Shown: piece by piece, positions 7,698 through 15,445 of the stretch
Layout: each line of letters opens with the position of its first letter
Numbering within the stretch: position 1 is the first letter of the stretch
Source: Tenacibaculum dicentrarchi
GTDB lineage: Bacteria; Bacteroidota; Bacteroidia; Flavobacteriales; Flavobacteriaceae
Assembly: GCF_964036635.1 (NCBI RefSeq)
Contig: NZ_OZ038524.1
Coordinates: 1,784,001-1,848,000 of the forward strand
Length of the DNA stretch: 64,000 nucleotides
Direction of reading: 5' to 3'
Position numbers and translations under genes: made by a program
The notes under the pieces: model-generated
Databases searched by the model: none
The model's input: only the letters and a program-made list of their open reading frames with translations
What the model was told of the DNA's origin: nothing

Positions 7698-8156
7698 ATG
7701 AAATTACAAAAACAACCCTGGCGAAAAAAAACGTACGAAAAAGTAACATTAGAACTCAAATTATTCATCGTTGACCAAATTCAAAATGGTCAAATCTCTA
7801 CAAACTTTGCCTCCAAAAAATATGATGTTCCTAGAACTACTATTTCATATTGGATTAGAAAATATAGTATCTTAGCTCAACAAAATAATGGTATGAGTAA
7901 ATTAGATGAAATTAAAAAACTAAAGGAACGAATTGAAGAACTGGAGTTTGTAAAAGACTTTCAGCAAGATGTTATTGCCGATATGGAAATCATTACTGGA
8001 GTTGATATGTCAAAAAAGTCGTTGCCCGAAACATTAGCAAAAGAGATAGAAATAAAGAAGAAAAACATTTTAAAAGAGAATGGTTCTATCAGTGTTTTGG
8101 GATTAGTAAACAAGCCTTCTACAAAAGAATTAAAAAACAAGAAAACAAACAGTTAA
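7698..8156 (+). CDS. IS3-family transposase OrfA
   Basis: This 152-residue protein has a helix-turn-helix at about residues 13-52 (KVTLELKLFIVDQIQNGQ, then VPRTTISYWIRKY), followed by a coiled coil (67-95). OrfA binds the inverted repeats and is normally also made as an OrfAB fusion by -1 frameshifting. An A-rich stretch AAGAAAAAC (8058-8066) and a heptamer A AAA AAC (8132-8138) are candidate slip sites. The earlier one would retain the second helix-turn-helix encoded at the start of orfB. The protein is identical to the one at 14762-15220. Confidence 0.9.
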   Translation: MKLQKQPWRKKTYEKVTLELKLFIVDQIQNGQISTNFASKKYDVPRTTISYWIRKYSILAQQNNGMSKLDEIKKLKERIEELEFVKDFQQDVIADMEIITGVDMSKKSLPETLAKEIEIKKKNILKENGSISVLGLVNKPSTKELKNKKTNS

Positions 8157-8176
8157 ATGATAAGAAACTAATTAAA

Positions 8177-8950
8177 ATGGTGCAACAATATCGTAAAACT
8201 GTAGGTTCTAAAACTGGAGGAATTAAACTCTATACGGAATTAAAAAACGACATGGTTAATCAGAATATTAACATCGGTAGAGATAAGTTTTATCGATTTT
8301 TAAGGCTTCATAACTTACTTATTCCTAAAAGAAAAAACTATGTAACAACAACAAATTCTAAACATCTTTTTAGAAAATATAAAAACATTGTAAAACACCA
8401 CGTTCCTACTCGACCAGAGCAACTTTGGGTAGCTGATATTACATACATCAAAACTGAAAATGGACACAACTACTTAGCAATCGTTACGGATGCCTATTCC
8501 AAGAAAATTATGGGGTATAAACTCGACAATCACATGAAGACATCACTTTGTACAGATGCGCTCGCTATGGCTATTAAAAATAGAGAATATCCTCATGAAA
8601 AACTTATACATCATTCTGACAGAGGATTCCAATATTGTAATCCTAAATACACTGAGTTTGCTGAAAGTAATGGAATTATCATGAGTATGACCGAAAAATA
8701 TGATCCCTACAAAAATGCTATTGCTGAAAGAATAAACAGAACTTTAAAGTACGAATATGCTTTAAAAGAAACAATCAAAAATACAGCTATAGCTCAAGAA
8801 ATCACAAAACAAGCCGTAGATATATACAATAATTTAAGAACACATTTTAGCCTAAATTTAAGAAAACCCGCAGAAGTACATTTAAATCCGAATATAAAAT
8901 ATAAATCATATCGAAAAAATAATGTAAATTTACCCGAACTAACTATTTAA
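8177..8950 (+). CDS. IS3-family transposase OrfB (DDE integrase)
   Basis: From its ATG it encodes 257 residues, but the frame is open upstream to about 8060 and reads an OrfB-type helix-turn-helix there (FGISKQAFYKRIKKQ), so the working product is probably an OrfAB fusion. The rve/DDE core is complete: WVADITYIKT (first Asp), HHSDRGFQYC (second Asp) and YDPYKNAIAERINRTLKYEY (Glu). It catalyses copy-out transposition through a circular intermediate. It appears intact and may be active. Confidence 0.9.
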   Translation: MVQQYRKTVGSKTGGIKLYTELKNDMVNQNINIGRDKFYRFLRLHNLLIPKRKNYVTTTNSKHLFRKYKNIVKHHVPTRPEQLWVADITYIKTENGHNYLAIVTDAYSKKIMGYKLDNHMKTSLCTDALAMAIKNREYPHEKLIHHSDRGFQYCNPKYTEFAESNGIIMSMTEKYDPYKNAIAERINRTLKYEYALKETIKNTAIAQEITKQAVDIYNNLRTHFSLNLRKPAEVHLNPNIKYKSYRKNNVNLPELTI

Positions 8951-9058
8951 AAACAAAGCTAGTTCAAATTATTTTTTGCATTATAAACGGCTAAAAAAAA
9001 ATAGTTTGAACGATATAAATTAACCTAAAAAAGGTCAACCTATATCAGTATAATACAA

Positions 9059-9490
9059 AAATTACACGGAATATTAACGGAATTAAGCGTTTTCGAAAAG
9101 TAAAATCCTGACAAAGATTGCGTGAATCTGTTTGTAATGAAAATAGCCGACTTTCTAGCTCGTTTACGCAATAGAAACGGAATCGTAAAACAGTAGATTT
9201 TGACAAATATCACGTAAGATTTTGCTTATAATTCCGAAATGAAAATGGCGGACTTTTTAGCTCGTTTACGCAATCGAAAATAAAAATGAAAAAATGTTCG
9301 GAATATTCCCGATGTTAGATTTTTTAGCGTAAGTTTATATGAAAATTTAGACAAGTTAAACGCCGAATAAAAACGCTGAAAAATGTGTGATTTTATAACG
9401 GTATTTTAATTAAAAAAGAAAAAACGCACGTTAACAAAGTGTATGAGCGCATATTTTCCTGGCGGAAAAATACGCCACATACACATGGCG
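9059..9490 (+). repeat. ORF-less repeat cassette, copy 5, 5'-truncated (own attC-like hairpin at 9433-9492)
   Basis: About 432 bp match the other copies, starting at AAATTACACGG; the first 17 bases are missing beside the IS3 right end. The 3' hairpin is intact and is followed by GTTAGGTGCAAGC, the head of another cassette that is then cut by the IS30 element. Together with the IS3 right end this accounts for the gap between 8951 and 9564. Confidence 0.85.
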
Positions 9491-9519
9491 TTAGGTGCAA
9501 GCTAAAAAAAAACCGCTCC

Positions 9520-10614
9520 ATTCAATAACTTAACGCAACAAATCTAAAATTATAGATTTGTAAAATGGAAATAAAAAAGCATAGACGTTTAACTCTAAAA
9601 GAAAGAGTTATTATTCAGACTCTTTTAAATGAAAAAAAGTCTAAATCTTATATCGCTAAAACATTAAAAAGAGCACGTTCAACAATCTTTAGAGAAGTCT
9701 CTAAATGGGTACAAAATAAAGAAGATAAATATGATGCTGAATTAGCACATTGGAACGCTAAAGATGATTATGCGAACAAAAGAAACCTTGATAAAATAAG
9801 CACCTATTCCCTACTCAAATTTTTTGTTTATAAAGGACTTTTATCTAACTGGACTCCTGAACAAATTTCAGGAAGACTCAAAGAGTTATATCCAAAAAAC
9901 CCAATAATGTCTATTTCACATGAAGCTATCTATAGACACATTTACACCAGACCACAAGCTAGTTTAAATAAAAAATTAATAAAACTTCTAGTTCGTAAAA
10001 AAACAAGGCGGAGACCTCATAAAAAAAAACGTGGTGGTGGCTCTAAAATAATCAATCAAGTTAGTATTGACAACAGACCTAAGCATATTGAACTTAGAGA
10101 TGAAGTTGGACATTGGGAAGGGGACTTAATCATTGGAAAAGACCATAAAAGTGCTATCGGAACAATTGTTGAACGCAAAACAAGGTTCACTTTAATCATC
10201 AAACTAAAATCGAAAAAAGCGATGGAAGTTGCCAATCAGTTTAGTAAAATATTGAATAAATTAAATCCTATTTATAAAAAATCAATGACATATGACAACG
10301 GAATTGAAATGGCAAGGCATCAAAAAATAACGCAAAAAACAGGTATGAAAATTTACTTTGCACATCCATATTCTTCATGGGAAAGAGGCACCAATGAAAA
10401 CACAAATGGACTCATTAGACGATATCTGCCTAAGGGTACTAATTTTAATGAAATTAGCGAAAATCAACTACAAATTATTCAACAAAAATTAAACAATAGA
10501 CCTCGGAAAATTATAGCGTACAAAACTCCTAAAGAAATGATGGATATTGAAATAAAAAACATAGCTTAGTACCATCAAAAATTAACAACGCTTTGTTGCG
10601 TTAGAACATTGAAT
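9520..10614 (+). mobile_element. IS30-family insertion sequence
   Basis: Imperfect terminal inverted repeats are ATTCAAT, five bases, AACGCAACAAA on the left and TTTGTTGCGTT, five bases, ATTGAAT on the right. They enclose one transposase gene. The dinucleotide CC flanks both ends and could be a 2-bp target duplication, the size IS30 elements make. It sits 27 bases after the GTT that closes ORF-less copy 5, in a cassette whose matching end is missing. Confidence 0.85.
9565..10569 (+). CDS. IS30-family transposase
   Basis: This 334-residue protein has an N-terminal helix-turn-helix typical of IS30 (LTLKERVIIQTLLNEKKS, then ARSTIFREV). The DDE core includes HWEGDLIIG (first Asp), MTYDNGIEMA (second Asp) and ERGTNENTNGLIRRYLPKG (Glu). 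Length and motifs are those of an intact family member. It starts 45 bases inside the left inverted repeat. No frameshift or stop is seen, so the element may be functional. Confidence 0.93.
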   Translation: MEIKKHRRLTLKERVIIQTLLNEKKSKSYIAKTLKRARSTIFREVSKWVQNKEDKYDAELAHWNAKDDYANKRNLDKISTYSLLKFFVYKGLLSNWTPEQISGRLKELYPKNPIMSISHEAIYRHIYTRPQASLNKKLIKLLVRKKTRRRPHKKKRGGGSKIINQVSIDNRPKHIELRDEVGHWEGDLIIGKDHKSAIGTIVERKTRFTLIIKLKSKKAMEVANQFSKILNKLNPIYKKSMTYDNGIEMARHQKITQKTGMKIYFAHPYSSWERGTNENTNGLIRRYLPKGTNFNEISENQLQIIQQKLNNRPRKIIAYKTPKEMMDIEIKNIA

Positions 10615-10803
10615 CCAAGATTGCGTTAAAATTAAATGTTTATAAAAAGGAAAGGTTGTAAATTGAGGAAATAAAAGTCACTCGCTTAAAGAGATTTGAA
10701 CATTGAAAGTAAACAAAATAGTAGAATTGAATGAATACCAAAAACGGGAATATTTCCCAAACCAACTTTTTTAAGTTGGAAAATTTCATAAAAAAGAAAA
10801 ATT

Positions 10804-11016
10804 ATGAAAAGTTTATTTTTAGGATTAACATTTTTATTAGCATCATTTAGTGGAACTACAGATGTTAAAGAAAGTGCAACTACAGAGGAATTTGTTTGTG
10901 GTAATTGGGTAGAAGTGAATGTTGAATGCGACAATAACTTTTCCTTATGCACAGATGATCAAACGTTTAAACAAGTATTAGAAGATGCTTGGTATTTCTC
11001 AAATGGAAGATGTTAA
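10804..11016 (+). CDS. Small secreted cysteine-containing protein, unknown function
   Basis: This 70-residue protein has a signal peptide (about 1-17, LFLGLTFLLASFSG) and a short mature part with four cysteines in V-C-GNW, E-C-D, L-C-TD and the last residue. An extracytoplasmic, possibly disulfide-bonded peptide is likely. It lies upstream of a GLPGLI and outer-membrane-barrel pair, and a similar order (small secreted protein then GLPGLI) is found at 29411-28323. No family is recognised. The hairpin at 11026-11050 separates it from the GLPGLI gene. Confidence 0.65.
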   Translation: MKSLFLGLTFLLASFSGTTDVKESATTEEFVCGNWVEVNVECDNNFSLCTDDQTFKQVLEDAWYFSNGRC

Positions 11017-11025
11017 TTATTTTTT

Positions 11026-11050
11026 TGTGCGCAAATTAATTTTGCGCACA
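11026..11050 (+). terminator. Hairpin TGTGCGCAAA / TTTGCGCACA
   Basis: A perfect 10-bp stem with a 5-base loop, preceded by a T-run and followed by TTTAATC, lies between the small secreted protein and the GLPGLI gene. It may be a weak terminator or an mRNA processing hairpin that sets their ratio. Confidence 0.55.
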
Positions 11051-11074
11051 TTTAATCAAATACAATTATTAAAT

Positions 11075-11911
11075 ATGAAACAAATTTTAAAAGTATTATT
11101 TTTCTGTTTATTTACGAGCAACGTTATTGGACAAATTCAAATTAAGGGTAATATGAGTTTTCCTCCTATCGAATATAATGCAGAAAAATTAGAACAAACA
11201 AAACAAAACATTTATTATAATTATACATATATTTCAAACCCTAAAAAAACAGAAAAAACAAAGTCTTCTTTAACTTTACTCCAAATTGGTCAAAATTGGT
11301 CAAAATTTGTAGATTTTAATACTTTAAAAAAAGATTCTATAGAAGAAAAATTTAGCTATTATAAAAACTTAGGCGCAGTTGAATTAAATAAGTTACTCGC
11401 TATAAGGGCGAAAATAGGGTTTAAAAAAAATATTTTTAAAGATTTAAAAAATAACTCCTTAACAATTCAAAGTAAAATTTACAAAAAAAATTATGAGTAT
11501 AAAGAGAAAAAAAATAGTTTAAATTGGCAGCTTGTAAAAGGAAATAAAACAATTTTAAATTATAAAGTAAAAAAAGCAATTATAAATTATGGAGGTAGAA
11601 AATGGATAGCTTGGTATACAGAAGAAGTACCAATTAATTTAGGTCCTTATGTTTTTGGTAATTTACCTGGTTTAATTTTAGAGTTGTATGATGATAAAAA
11701 AAACTTCCATTTTATAGCTATTGGTGTGGATAATAAACAAAAAGAAATTTATAAGTCAATTAAAAAAAATACAATAGAAACATCAAAAGAAAACTTTTTT
11801 AAAGCTGAAAGAAATTTTTATGAAAAGCCTGAAAATTTTATTACAGGAACTATTAGAGGAAGTGCAAATTTCAAAAAAATACCATATAACCCTATAGAAA
11901 TTATTGATTAA
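11075..11911 (+). CDS. GLPGLI family secreted protein
   Basis: The ATG at 11075 gives a clean signal peptide (MKQILKVLFFCLFTSNVIG) and 278 residues; a start further upstream at 10985 would overlap the preceding gene and the hairpin. The family signature appears as FGNLPGLILELYD in the C-terminal half, after WIAWYTEEVPINLGPY, which is also typical. GLPGLI proteins are Bacteroidetes periplasmic or surface proteins of unproven function, usually encoded next to a barrel protein. Here the stop codon overlaps the ATG of the barrel gene by one base, so the two are translationally coupled. Confidence 0.88.
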   Translation: MKQILKVLFFCLFTSNVIGQIQIKGNMSFPPIEYNAEKLEQTKQNIYYNYTYISNPKKTEKTKSSLTLLQIGQNWSKFVDFNTLKKDSIEEKFSYYKNLGAVELNKLLAIRAKIGFKKNIFKDLKNNSLTIQSKIYKKNYEYKEKKNSLNWQLVKGNKTILNYKVKKAIINYGGRKWIAWYTEEVPINLGPYVFGNLPGLILELYDDKKNFHFIAIGVDNKQKEIYKSIKKNTIETSKENFFKAERNFYEKPENFITGTIRGSANFKKIPYNPIEIID

Positions 11912-14538
11912 TGAAGTTATTTATAAGTTTTGGTATATTTTTTCTTTTTTCAATTTTTAGTTTTTCTCAAAGCACAATTAATGGTAATTTAAAAACTATA
12001 GAAGGTGTACCAGTTTCTGGTGTTAGTGTAACAATTAGGCTATTAAATACTATTTTAAACTATGGTATTTCTAATAATAAAGGAGAATTTTCAATTAGAA
12101 TAAATTCTAAAACAGAAAAAATTCAACTTAAAATTAGGTCAATGGGTTTTAAAAATGTTTCCAAAATTATTGAAAATAAAACTCAAACTTTAAATTTTGT
12201 TTTAGAAGAAGAAATAACCGAATTAAAAGAAGTTATTGTAAAATCTTTACCTATTACTCGTAAAGGCGATACTATAAATTATTCTGTAAGTGCATTTTCT
12301 AAACAAGAGGATAGAACTATTGCAGATGTTTTAAAAAATATGCCTGGTATTCAAGTTTTAGATAATGGAAAAATTTTGTATCAGGGTAAACCTATTAATA
12401 AATATTATATTGAAGGGTTGGATTTATTAGAAGGTAAGTATAATTTAGCAAATAAAAACTTACCTTATAAAGAAGTTACTAAAGTTCAAGTTTTAGAAAA
12501 TCATCAACCAATAAAGATGTTGGATACTTTAGTTTTTTCTGACCAATCAGCTATAAATATTAAACTTAAAAATAGTTACACTTTTACGGGGCAAGCAGAA
12601 ATTGGTAATGGATTATCGCCTTTACTTTGGGATGTGAATGTAACGCCTATATTATTTTCAAAGAAAAAACAAATGTTAAGTTCTTATCAATCTAATAATA
12701 CTGGAAACGATGTGGCTTCGCAATTAAAAACTTTAACAATTGAAGATTTATTAGAACAATTTGAAAGTAATAATGAAAAACAAGATTGGTTATCTATTCA
12801 AAAACTTCAAACACCCAATTTTTCAGAAAAACGTTGGTTAGATAACAACATTCATTTAATCACAAATAATTATTTACAAAAATTAAAAAACGATTATAAA
12901 TTGCGGTTAAATGTTTCTTATATTAATGATTATCAGCAACAAAACGGAATTACAAATACTCAATTTTTCACTTCAAATGACACTATTAATTTATTTGAGC
13001 AGAAATATAACCAACTTTATATAAATACTTTAGAAACAAATCTAACACTTCAAAAGAATACTAATAAAAACTTTTTAAAAAACAGTTTACAATTTCAAGG
13101 ATTTTGGGATAATCAACAAGGCAATATTCAACTCAATAATAGTAATATTGGTCAAAGTTTAAGTAATAGATATTTTAAACTATCAAATAAATTTAAAACT
13201 CTATTCTCAATTGGTAAACAGATTGCTTCATTAAATTCTTATATAGGATTTAATAAAACACCACAATCATTAATTATTCACCCAGGTCAGTTTAACGACT
13301 TATTAAATAATGGTAATGCTTATGAAAAAGTTATTCAAAACGTTGAACTTAATACGTTTTACACTAATAAGTCTTTAGGTTTCACAAAAGGTTGGAAACA
13401 ATTCAGTTTTAGCCCTAAAGTTGGTTTTCAGTTTGAAAAGCAAGATTTAAAAAGTAAAATTTTAACATCAAACACAAATCAAATCTCAAATTTTGAAAAC
13501 AATTTAGATTGGAGACGTGCCAAATTGTATTTTAATTTAAAAACACAATATAAAAAAGATGAATGGAGAATGGAATTGACAACGCCAGTTAATTTTCATA
13601 ATTACCAATTAGAAGACAAACCTTTATTGCGAAATCAAAACCTCAATCGATTAACTTTTGAACCACGCTTCTCTTTAAATTATGATATCACTAATTTTTG
13701 GAGTATTGTTTCATCAGCCAGTTTTAGCAATCAATTTGGGGCTATAAATCAAGTATATTATAATTACATCTTGCTAAATTATAGAAACATACAACGTATA
13801 GATGCACCTTTACCTGAAAAACAAACTATTAATTATTCTGCATTTATAGGTTATAGAAACCCTATTAATGCTTTATTTTTAAACTTAACTTATTCAAATA
13901 CGACAACAAATAATAACTTACTTTACAATACACAAGTTTTAAATAATGGTGCAATTGAGTTTCAAGCTATTGAACAAGACAATAAAAGACAATCTCATAA
14001 TTTTTCTACGAAATTGAGCAAATATATTAGTTCAATAAACACAAATATAACGATGAGTGTCAATTATAGTCTACAATATTTTCAGCAAATTTTGAATTCT
14101 AATATAACAGATATCTCTAATCAAAATTGGGGTTTTAATGGAAAGGTAGATATCGATATTACTGATTCGTTAAATACAGAATTAACATCTACTTTTCAAT
14201 TTTCAAACAATCAAATCCAAGAACAGAAAAATCAAACAATAACTCAACAATTTCATAAATTCAATATTAACATTTACCCAAAAGAAAATCAATACTTAAG
14301 TTTAAAAACTGAACTTATCAAGAATAATTTATTCTCTGAAAATACTAAAAATTTATTTGCAGATTTAGTTTATCGCTATACTTGGAAAAAGAAAAACATT
14401 GATTTTGAGATTCAATGGAATAATATTTTTAACACAGAAAATTACAGAACTGTAAATATTAATAATTTTAGTTATTTGGAATCTAATTTTATTTTAAGAC
14501 CTACACAAGTATTGTTTAAAGTCAAGTTTTCATTATAA
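11911..14538 (+). CDS. Outer-membrane beta-barrel protein with carboxypeptidase-regulatory-like N-terminus (TonB-receptor-like)
   Basis: This 875-residue protein has a signal peptide (1-20, ending FSFSQS), a carboxypeptidase-regulatory-like beta-sandwich (about 22-105, starting INGNLKTIEGVPVSGVSV) and a plug-like region (about 118-205, with IADVLKNMPGIQVL and YYIEGLDLLEGKY). A long barrel ends in the aromatic strand VLFKVKFSL. It belongs to the TonB-dependent-receptor-like proteins that pair with GLPGLI proteins; its substrate is unknown. It is followed by attC-like site E, so the pair probably travelled as one large cassette of about 4-5 kb, though the head of that cassette is not identifiable. 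Confidence 0.85.
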   Translation: MKLFISFGIFFLFSIFSFSQSTINGNLKTIEGVPVSGVSVTIRLLNTILNYGISNNKGEFSIRINSKTEKIQLKIRSMGFKNVSKIIENKTQTLNFVLEEEITELKEVIVKSLPITRKGDTINYSVSAFSKQEDRTIADVLKNMPGIQVLDNGKILYQGKPINKYYIEGLDLLEGKYNLANKNLPYKEVTKVQVLENHQPIKMLDTLVFSDQSAINIKLKNSYTFTGQAEIGNGLSPLLWDVNVTPILFSKKKQMLSSYQSNNTGNDVASQLKTLTIEDLLEQFESNNEKQDWLSIQKLQTPNFSEKRWLDNNIHLITNNYLQKLKNDYKLRLNVSYINDYQQQNGITNTQFFTSNDTINLFEQKYNQLYINTLETNLTLQKNTNKNFLKNSLQFQGFWDNQQGNIQLNNSNIGQSLSNRYFKLSNKFKTLFSIGKQIASLNSYIGFNKTPQSLIIHPGQFNDLLNNGNAYEKVIQNVELNTFYTNKSLGFTKGWKQFSFSPKVGFQFEKQDLKSKILTSNTNQISNFENNLDWRRAKLYFNLKTQYKKDEWRMELTTPVNFHNYQLEDKPLLRNQNLNRLTFEPRFSLNYDITNFWSIVSSASFSNQFGAINQVYYNYILLNYRNIQRIDAPLPEKQTINYSAFIGYRNPINALFLNLTYSNTTTNNNLLYNTQVLNNGAIEFQAIEQDNKRQSHNFSTKLSKYISSINTNITMSVNYSLQYFQQILNSNITDISNQNWGFNGKVDIDITDSLNTELTSTFQFSNNQIQEQKNQTITQQFHKFNINIYPKENQYLSLKTELIKNNLFSENTKNLFADLVYRYTWKKKNIDFEIQWNNIFNTENYRTVNINNFSYLESNFILRPTQVLFKVKFSL

Positions 14539-14566
14539 CAATTTCGGAATAAAAAAAACGGCTACC

Positions 14567-14690
14567 AACACCGTATAAAATTAATTGCTGGTTTTAGCTT
14601 ATTTAGAAAAGTTCTCGCAGACTTTAAATCTGTGTTTTATTTACTAACTTTAGTGCTTGAAACACGCAACTAATCTTATACAACAACGTT
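14567..14690 (+). repeat. attC-like recombination site E
   Basis: The left arm is CTACCAAC, ACC, GTATAAAATTAATTGC; the right arm is GCAACTAATCTTATAC, AACAAC, GTT. It is the same length as site C and mostly identical to it. The bases before AAC predict a cassette head GTTGGTAGCC, which is not found upstream, so the head of this cassette was lost, probably in the IS30 region. Confidence 0.82.
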
Positions 14691-14761
14691 GTAATTAATG
14701 GAATAGAAGAATTTTACTGAAATAGCTTGACTAAAAATTCATCAATTATTGATAGTCACTT

Positions 14762-15220
14762 ATGAAATTACAAAAACAACCCTGGCGAAAAAAAACGTAC
14801 GAAAAAGTAACATTAGAACTCAAATTATTCATCGTTGACCAAATTCAAAATGGTCAAATCTCTACAAACTTTGCCTCCAAAAAATATGATGTTCCTAGAA
14901 CTACTATTTCATATTGGATTAGAAAATATAGTATCTTAGCTCAACAAAATAATGGTATGAGTAAATTAGATGAAATTAAAAAACTAAAGGAACGAATTGA
15001 AGAACTAGAGTTTGTAAAAGACTTTCAGCAAGATGTTATTGCCGATATGGAAATCATTACTGGAGTTGATATGTCAAAAAAGTCGTTGCCCGAAACATTA
15101 GCAAAAGAGATAGAAATAAAGAAGAAAAACATTTTAAAAGAAAATGGTTCTATCAGTGTTTTGGGATTAGTAAACAAGCCTTCTACAAAAGAATTAAAAA
15201 ACAAGAAAACAAACAGTTAA
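14762..15220 (+). CDS. IS3-family transposase OrfA (truncated element)
   Basis: The 152-residue product is identical in sequence to the OrfA at 7698-8156. Its own orfB is cut, so it can no longer make a full OrfAB transposase. It could still bind the terminal repeats or be mobilised by the intact copy only if the missing right end were supplied. Confidence 0.88.
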   Translation: MKLQKQPWRKKTYEKVTLELKLFIVDQIQNGQISTNFASKKYDVPRTTISYWIRKYSILAQQNNGMSKLDEIKKLKERIEELEFVKDFQQDVIADMEIITGVDMSKKSLPETLAKEIEIKKKNILKENGSISVLGLVNKPSTKELKNKKTNS

Positions 15221-15240
15221 ATGATAAGAAACTAATTAAA

Positions 15241-15382
15241 ATGGTGCAACAATATCGTAAAACTGTAGGTTCTAAAACTGGAGGAATTAAACTCTATACG
15301 GAATTAAAAAACGACATGGTTAATCAGAATATTAACATCGGTAGAGATCAGTTTTATCGATTTTTAAGGCTTCATAACTTAC
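15241..15382 (+). pseudogene. Fragment of IS3-family OrfB
   Basis: The first 47 codons from the OrfB ATG are retained with a few changes (for example, GATCAG for GATAAG). The frame then breaks at the array/chromosome junction and the DDE core is absent. Confidence 0.88.
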
Positions 15383-15385
15383 AAT

Positions 15386-15416
15386 ACTATCCTTATTTAT
15401 AAAAAACAAGGATAGT
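15386..15416 (-). terminator. Hairpin downstream of the acyl kinase gene
   Basis: ACTATCCTT (15386-15394) pairs with AAGGATAGT (15408-15416) across an A/T-rich loop. It lies 30 bases past the stop codon of the kinase gene on the minus strand. The following T-run is weak, so termination is plausible rather than certain. It starts almost exactly where the truncated IS ends. Confidence 0.5.
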
Positions 15417-15445
15417 TAGTTTTGTATAAATTTCAACCTATAAAG

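Larger units (their letters stand above)
7651..9050 (+). mobile_element. IS3-family insertion sequence, full copy
   Basis: The 1400-bp element is bounded by inverted repeats TACTGAAATAGGTTGAC (left) and GTCAACCTATATCAGTA (right), one mismatch apart. It carries orfA and orfB in frames 0 and -1, the usual IS3 arrangement. No target duplication is visible at the ends chosen here. The right flank runs into a copy of the ORF-less cassette that has lost its first 17 bases, so flanking sequence has been deleted or rearranged. The left end lies 24 bases after the GTT of site D. Confidence 0.9.
14715..15382 (+). mobile_element. IS3-family insertion sequence, 3'-truncated copy
   Basis: This is the left 668 bp of the same element as at 7651-9050, starting with TACTGAAATAGCTTGAC. 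Homology stops abruptly after CATAACTTAC at 15382, inside orfB. Only a few substitutions separate the copies, so duplication and truncation are recent. As in the full copy, the left end is 24 bases after an attC-like GTT. The break is the junction between the cassette array and the core genes. Confidence 0.9.

Noticed and set aside
1..15382. Integron integrase gene and attI
   Set aside because: No tyrosine recombinase is encoded anywhere in the window; if one exists it lies upstream of position 1 or elsewhere.
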